From assembly GCF_900100305.1 (NCBI RefSeq), contig NZ_FNEY01000042.1, positions 1 to 33,318 of the forward strand: DNA of 33,318 nt. The letters run 5' to 3'. The stretch is from Paracidovorax citrulli (GTDB taxonomy: Bacteria; Pseudomonadota; Gammaproteobacteria; Burkholderiales; Burkholderiaceae_C). The position numbers and the translations under genes were made by a program. This document shows, piece by piece, positions 30,566-33,318 of this stretch. The notes below the pieces were generated by a model. The model was given only the letters and a program-made list of their open reading frames with translations, made no database searches and was not told where the DNA came from. Each line of letters opens with the position of its first letter. The stretch's first letter is position 1.

Positions 30566-31843
30566 TCAGGCCACGGGAGGCACATCCTGGCCGTCGAGCA
30601 CGGCCCGGGCGCGCTCCCGGTCGATATCGCCTTCCCACGCGGCAATCGCCACGGTGGCTACGCAATTGCCCACGAGATTGCCCAGCGCGCGGGCGATGCC
30701 CATGAACCAGTCCACCGAGAGCACCAGTACCAGGCCGATGGCCGGAATGGCCGGGATCGCGTGCAGCGTGGCGGCCAGCACCACGATGGCCGAGCCCGGC
30801 ACGCCGTGCGCGCCCTTGGAGGTGACGAGCGAGATCGCGAGGATGGTCAGCAGGTCGGCCATGCTGATCGGCGTGTTGGTCGCCTGGGCGATGAACACGG
30901 CCGCGAGCGTGATGTAGATGGAGAACGCGTCCAGGTTGAACGAGTAGCCGGTGGGGATCACCAGGCCCACGGTGGAGTCGCGCACGCCCATGTGCTTGAG
31001 CTTGGCCATGATCTGCGGCAGCACGCTGTCGGACGAGGTGGTGGCGAACACCACGGCCAGCTCTTCGCGCAGGTAGCGCAGCAGCTTGAACAGGCTGAAG
31101 CCCGAGACGCGCATGATGAGCCCGAGCACGACCACCACGAACAGCGCCACGGCGATGTAGAACAGCCCCACCAGCATGCCGAGCTGCTTGAGCGAGCCGA
31201 TGCCGTACTTGCCCACGGTGAAGGCGATGGCGCCCAGCACGCCGAGCGGCGCGAGCTGGATGATGAGGCCCATGGCGCGGAACAGCACCACCGAGAAATC
31301 CTCGATGAGCCCGGCCACGCGTGCGCCACGTTCGCCCACCAGCGCCAGCGCGCAGCCGAAGATGATCGAGAACAACAGCACCTGCAGCACGTCGCCGCTG
31401 GAGAAGGCGCTCACCGCCGTGGCGGGAATGAGCTTGAGCGCGAAATCGCTGAAGCCGCCGCCCGAAAGCTTGCTGGCGTTGTCCGTGTAGGCACTCAGCG
31501 CCGAGGCGTCCAGCCCGCGCGGGTCCACGTTCATGCCCACGCCGGGCTCGAACACGAAGGCGAGAACGAGGCCCAGCGCCAGCGCGATGGTGGTGACCAC
31601 CTCGAAGTAGATCAGCGCCTTGACGCCCACGCGGCCCACGCGCTTCAGGTCCCCCGTGCCGGCGATGCCGTGCACCACGACGCAGAACACCACCAGCGGG
31701 ATCAGCATCTTGATGAGCTTGATGAAGCCGTCGCCCAGGGGTTTGAGCTGCACGGCCCACTGGGGCCACAGAAGCCCCACGGCGACGCCGGCCACGAGGG
31801 CCAGCACGACACGGCCGAACAGGGTGCGGAAAAGGAAATGCAT
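30566..31843 (-). CDS. DAACS-family dicarboxylate/amino-acid:cation symporter, DctA-like
   Basis: The 425-residue inner-membrane protein follows the DctA plan with eight helices and two hairpins. It shows a TTSSDS hairpin tip (268-273), GYSFNLD (299-305), SKGAHGVPGS, and the substrate-binding DWFMGIARALGNLVGN helix with Arg and Asn kept. It imports C4-dicarboxylates or related anions with sodium or protons. The NMDGT-type motif is altered to NLDAF (303-307), which may change substrate or ion use. ATG 31843 is chosen over an upstream in-frame ATG at 31891, because the latter lies inside the operator block. A copy of the NCS1 operator block lies 41 bases upstream. The chemoreceptor follows after 101 bases. 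Confidence 0.9.
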   Translation of the reverse strand: MHFLFRTLFGRVVLALVAGVAVGLLWPQWAVQLKPLGDGFIKLIKMLIPLVVFCVVVHGIAGTGDLKRVGRVGVKALIYFEVVTTIALALGLVLAFVFEPGVGMNVDPRGLDASALSAYTDNASKLSGGGFSDFALKLIPATAVSAFSSGDVLQVLLFSIIFGCALALVGERGARVAGLIEDFSVVLFRAMGLIIQLAPLGVLGAIAFTVGKYGIGSLKQLGMLVGLFYIAVALFVVVVLGLIMRVSGFSLFKLLRYLREELAVVFATTSSDSVLPQIMAKLKHMGVRDSTVGLVIPTGYSFNLDAFSIYITLAAVFIAQATNTPISMADLLTILAISLVTSKGAHGVPGSAIVVLAATLHAIPAIPAIGLVLVLSVDWFMGIARALGNLVGNCVATVAIAAWEGDIDRERARAVLDGQDVPPVA

Positions 31844-31884
31844 GGAAAACCCCCGAGGATGGGCGCGATGTCTTGTGCGCCAAT

Positions 31885-31901
31885 TTTGCATACAAAAAAT
31901 G
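31885..31901 (-). promoter_or_regulatory. Operator block upstream of DctA-like gene, twin of the NCS1 operator
   Basis: On the minus strand CATTTTTTGTATGCAAA repeats CATTTTTTGTATACAAA from the NCS1 upstream region with one change. The palindrome here is TTTGCATACAAA, with one mismatch. The distance to the ATG is 41 bases in both cases. The remainder of 31902-32165 shows no supportable gene. Confidence 0.65.
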
Positions 31902-32165
31902 TAGACAGTAAATGGCCGGGCCGGATGCGGGTAATCCCTGGTTAGGAGTCACTCAGGTAAAAAAACGGTTGAGCCAACGGGGGTGGTTCGGGCACGCACC
32001 GGCTCGCGCGTCGGACCGCAGGAGCGGCGGCCTGCCTGCGGCTCAATGTATGCCGCATGCCGGTGTAGAGCGGATGACACAACCTTCAGGGGGCACCCAT
32101 TCCCTGGAATTTGCAATAACCCTTCGCCTGACAGCCGCAAACTTGCGCCGAAGCACTCCACGCGG

Positions 32166-32521
32166 CTTTTTCAACTGCGGGACATTCCAGGTGTGATGCG
32201 CTCACGGTTGGGCTGGCCTGTGGCAAGTGCGTTGATGGAGCGGTGGTTCAATGGAGCGCCACTCCGGATGCCCAGGAAATGAAGTTCAGTGAGCCCCCGT
32301 ACCGGCTTAGCCAGCTTCCTTCGGCCCATCTTGATGACACCACGGTCACCATGCAATGGGCGCTTGGTTTTGCCAGGGTGCGTGCAGCGATGGACCGAAA
32401 CGCCCATTTCCGCGAATGGAGCGAGAAAAACCAGAAGGGCGGCGACTTCATGGTGTTGTCCAATGTGCACAGGGTGCGATTGCCGTCCCCTGTAAAAATG
32501 GAGTGGCGAATTGATGGTTGA
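32166..32521 (+). pseudogene. Frameshifted, internally deleted DUF6402-like gene
   Basis: The first part reads LFQLRDIPGVMRSRLGWPVA and SALMERWFNGAPLRMP, then hits a TGA at 32280-32282. The frame one base off continues with DAQEMKF, then DDTTVTMQWALGFARVRAAMD and REWSEKNQKGGDFMVLSNVH to the stop at 32521. Joined, these match the N-terminal and C-terminal ends of DUF6402 proteins as I recall them. A one-base indel near 32270-32279 and a missing middle (between AAMD and FREW) would explain the layout. Full-length members are several hundred residues. The family occurs in Burkholderiales, often near secretion-linked loci. The 127-residue gene starts three bases after its stop. Confidence 0.5.
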
Positions 32522-32524
32522 ATT

Positions 32525-32908
32525 ATGAATAGAAAACGGCTGGTGAAATGGGCCCCCGTTGCGGTGTCGTTGCTGATCGTGGTCGGGTATTCCGCAATCC
32601 CAAGGTACGATCGCAGCCACTATAGCCCGCGGCATGTGTACCGGCTCGATTATTACGAAGCCTCATGGCTGCAGCGGCTCATGCACTGGGATATGAAATA
32701 TCCCCATGTGATCCGCTTGTATCGCATCGAACCAGAAACCCTGTTGGGCGAAAGCGACGTCGTGGATCTCTGGCTTAATGGCGAAATCTACTGGTGGCTG
32801 AATCCGCCAGTAAATGCGGTGCAGGTCGGGCGAGATGTGGTGTTCGAGAACGTGCCTCCCGAATGCACGGACTGTCCGCGGCTGCCCGACTCCGCTGTCA
32901 TGCCCTGA
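32525..32908 (+). CDS. W-rich exported/membrane-anchored small protein (intact family copy)
   Basis: The 127-residue protein has a basic start and one hydrophobic helix (9-24, WAPVAVSLLIVVGYSA), serving as signal peptide or anchor, and a mature part outside the inner membrane. The family signature is RLYRIEPETLLGESDVVDLW, then LNGEIYWW, then VGRDVVFENVPPECTDCP. It is shared with the fragments at 272-535 and 3247-3600. The two C-terminal cysteines (ECTDC) may form a disulfide. No enzyme motif is seen. It follows a DUF6402-like pseudogene by three bases, so it may be a partner or immunity-type protein of it (inference). No strong ribosome site is present, which fits coupling to the preceding frame. 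Confidence 0.75.
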   Translation: MNRKRLVKWAPVAVSLLIVVGYSAIPRYDRSHYSPRHVYRLDYYEASWLQRLMHWDMKYPHVIRLYRIEPETLLGESDVVDLWLNGEIYWWLNPPVNAVQVGRDVVFENVPPECTDCPRLPDSAVMP

Positions 32909-32924
32909 CCAAAACCCGTCCCTG

Positions 32925-33318
32925 TCAACCCAGCAGATCGTGCAGCGCCCGCGCGACCACCTTGGTGGCGCGGCGCAGGTCCTCGAGCTCCACACGCTCG
33001 TCCGCGCGCTTGGCGTGCGATTCGAGCACCGTACGTGGCCCCGCGCCATAGATCACGCCGGGAATGCCGCGCTCCACGTAGAGCCGCACATCGGTGTAGA
33101 GCGGCGTGCCCACCGCGGGCGGGCGCTCGCCGAACACGGCCTCGGCATGGCGCTGGATCGCGTCCACCAGCGGGCGGTTGCCTTCCAGCGGCGTCATCGC
33201 GTTGGCGAGCAGCAGGCGGCGCACTTCCACGCGGATGCCTTCGCAGCCGGCGGCGGCCTCGTCGATCACGCGGCGGATGGTGGCTTCCACCTCCACGGGG
33301 TTCTCTTCCGGGATCATG
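32925..33318 (-). CDS. M20-family metallopeptidase/deacylase, C-terminal part
   Basis: About 131 residues are visible and the gene runs off the right edge. MIPEENPVEVEATIRRVIDE belongs to the dimerisation/bridging region. The C-terminus has GTPLYTDVRLYVERGIPGVI, then GAGPRTVLESHAKRADERVE, with the late metal-ligand His in the SHAKxxDE motif of ArgE/DapE/CPG2-type enzymes. These are cytosolic zinc hydrolases that remove acyl or carbamoyl groups from amino acids. The Met at 33315-33317 is probably internal. Given the nearby racemase and NCS1 permease, an N-acyl or N-carbamoyl amino acid substrate is possible but not shown. Confidence 0.85.
   Translation of the reverse strand, partial: MIPEENPVEVEATIRRVIDEAAAGCEGIRVEVRRLLLANAMTPLEGNRPLVDAIQRHAEAVFGERPPAVGTPLYTDVRLYVERGIPGVIYGAGPRTVLESHAKRADERVELEDLRRATKVVARALHDLLG

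Noticed and set aside
32171-32635. Minus-strand open frame over the DUF6402-like region
   Set aside because: The plus-strand frames carry recognisable sequence and lead into the intact exported gene.
1-33318. CRISPR arrays, tRNA or rRNA genes, prophage or integrase
   Set aside because: No regularly spaced repeats, cloverleaf-like sequence or phage genes were seen on reading through.

Overview
The window is high-GC DNA with strongly GC3-biased genes on both strands. It looks like a chromosome segment of a Comamonadaceae beta-proteobacterium, most plausibly a plant-associated Acidovorax/Paracidovorax. This placement is inferred from gene content: a candidate type III effector behind a PIP-like box, ureD, dCache chemoreceptors, MaeB, and a GC-rich intergenic repeat of the kind common in that family. 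No database search was possible.

Layout. (1) 1-3250 is an accessory patch. Its first part is clearly richer in A+T and holds a secreted chymotrypsin-fold protease (1003-2262), a possible small membrane protein and a broken copy of a W-rich protein family. Remnants of three unrelated genes follow (EamA transporter, secretion ATPase, TctB), closed by a terminator. A second member of the W-rich family lies at 3247-3600. (2) 3714-6945 carries a thioredoxin-reductase-like flavoprotein, an intact EamA transporter and an SDR with a degenerate active site. (3) 6992-13087 has a chemoreceptor with an amino-acid-sensing motif, a ureD without urease genes, a nucleobase-type deaminase overlapping an orphan NMT1-type binding protein, and a divergent 2-oxoglutarate dioxygenase. 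(4) 13103-15130 has an IF-1 paralogue, two small conserved-looking genes and an SDR. (5) 15325-18489 encodes a 1054-residue candidate type III effector. (6) 18477-24067 is a NitT/TauT-type ABC importer, a 5'-truncated deaminase and malic enzyme MaeB. (7) 24220-31843 is a minus-strand run: xanthine/uracil permease remnant, GntR/FCD regulator, Asp/Glu/hydantoin racemase, NCS1 permease, second GntR/FCD regulator, second chemoreceptor and a DctA-family symporter. (8) 32166-32908 holds a frameshifted DUF6402-like gene followed by the intact member of the W-rich family. An M20 peptidase runs off the right end.

How the genes fit together. The central theme is uptake and breakdown of nitrogen heterocycles or hydantoins. 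Two binding protein plus deaminase pairs, a dioxygenase of the fold used by thymine hydroxylase, NCS1 and NCS2-type permeases, a hydantoin-type racemase, ureD and two FCD regulators all point that way. A nearly identical operator-like block sits at the same distance upstream of the NCS1 permease and of the DctA-like symporter, suggesting one regulator controls both. The two ends of the window look like decayed cargo of a contact-dependent or secretion-linked system: three members of one small exported protein family, only one intact.
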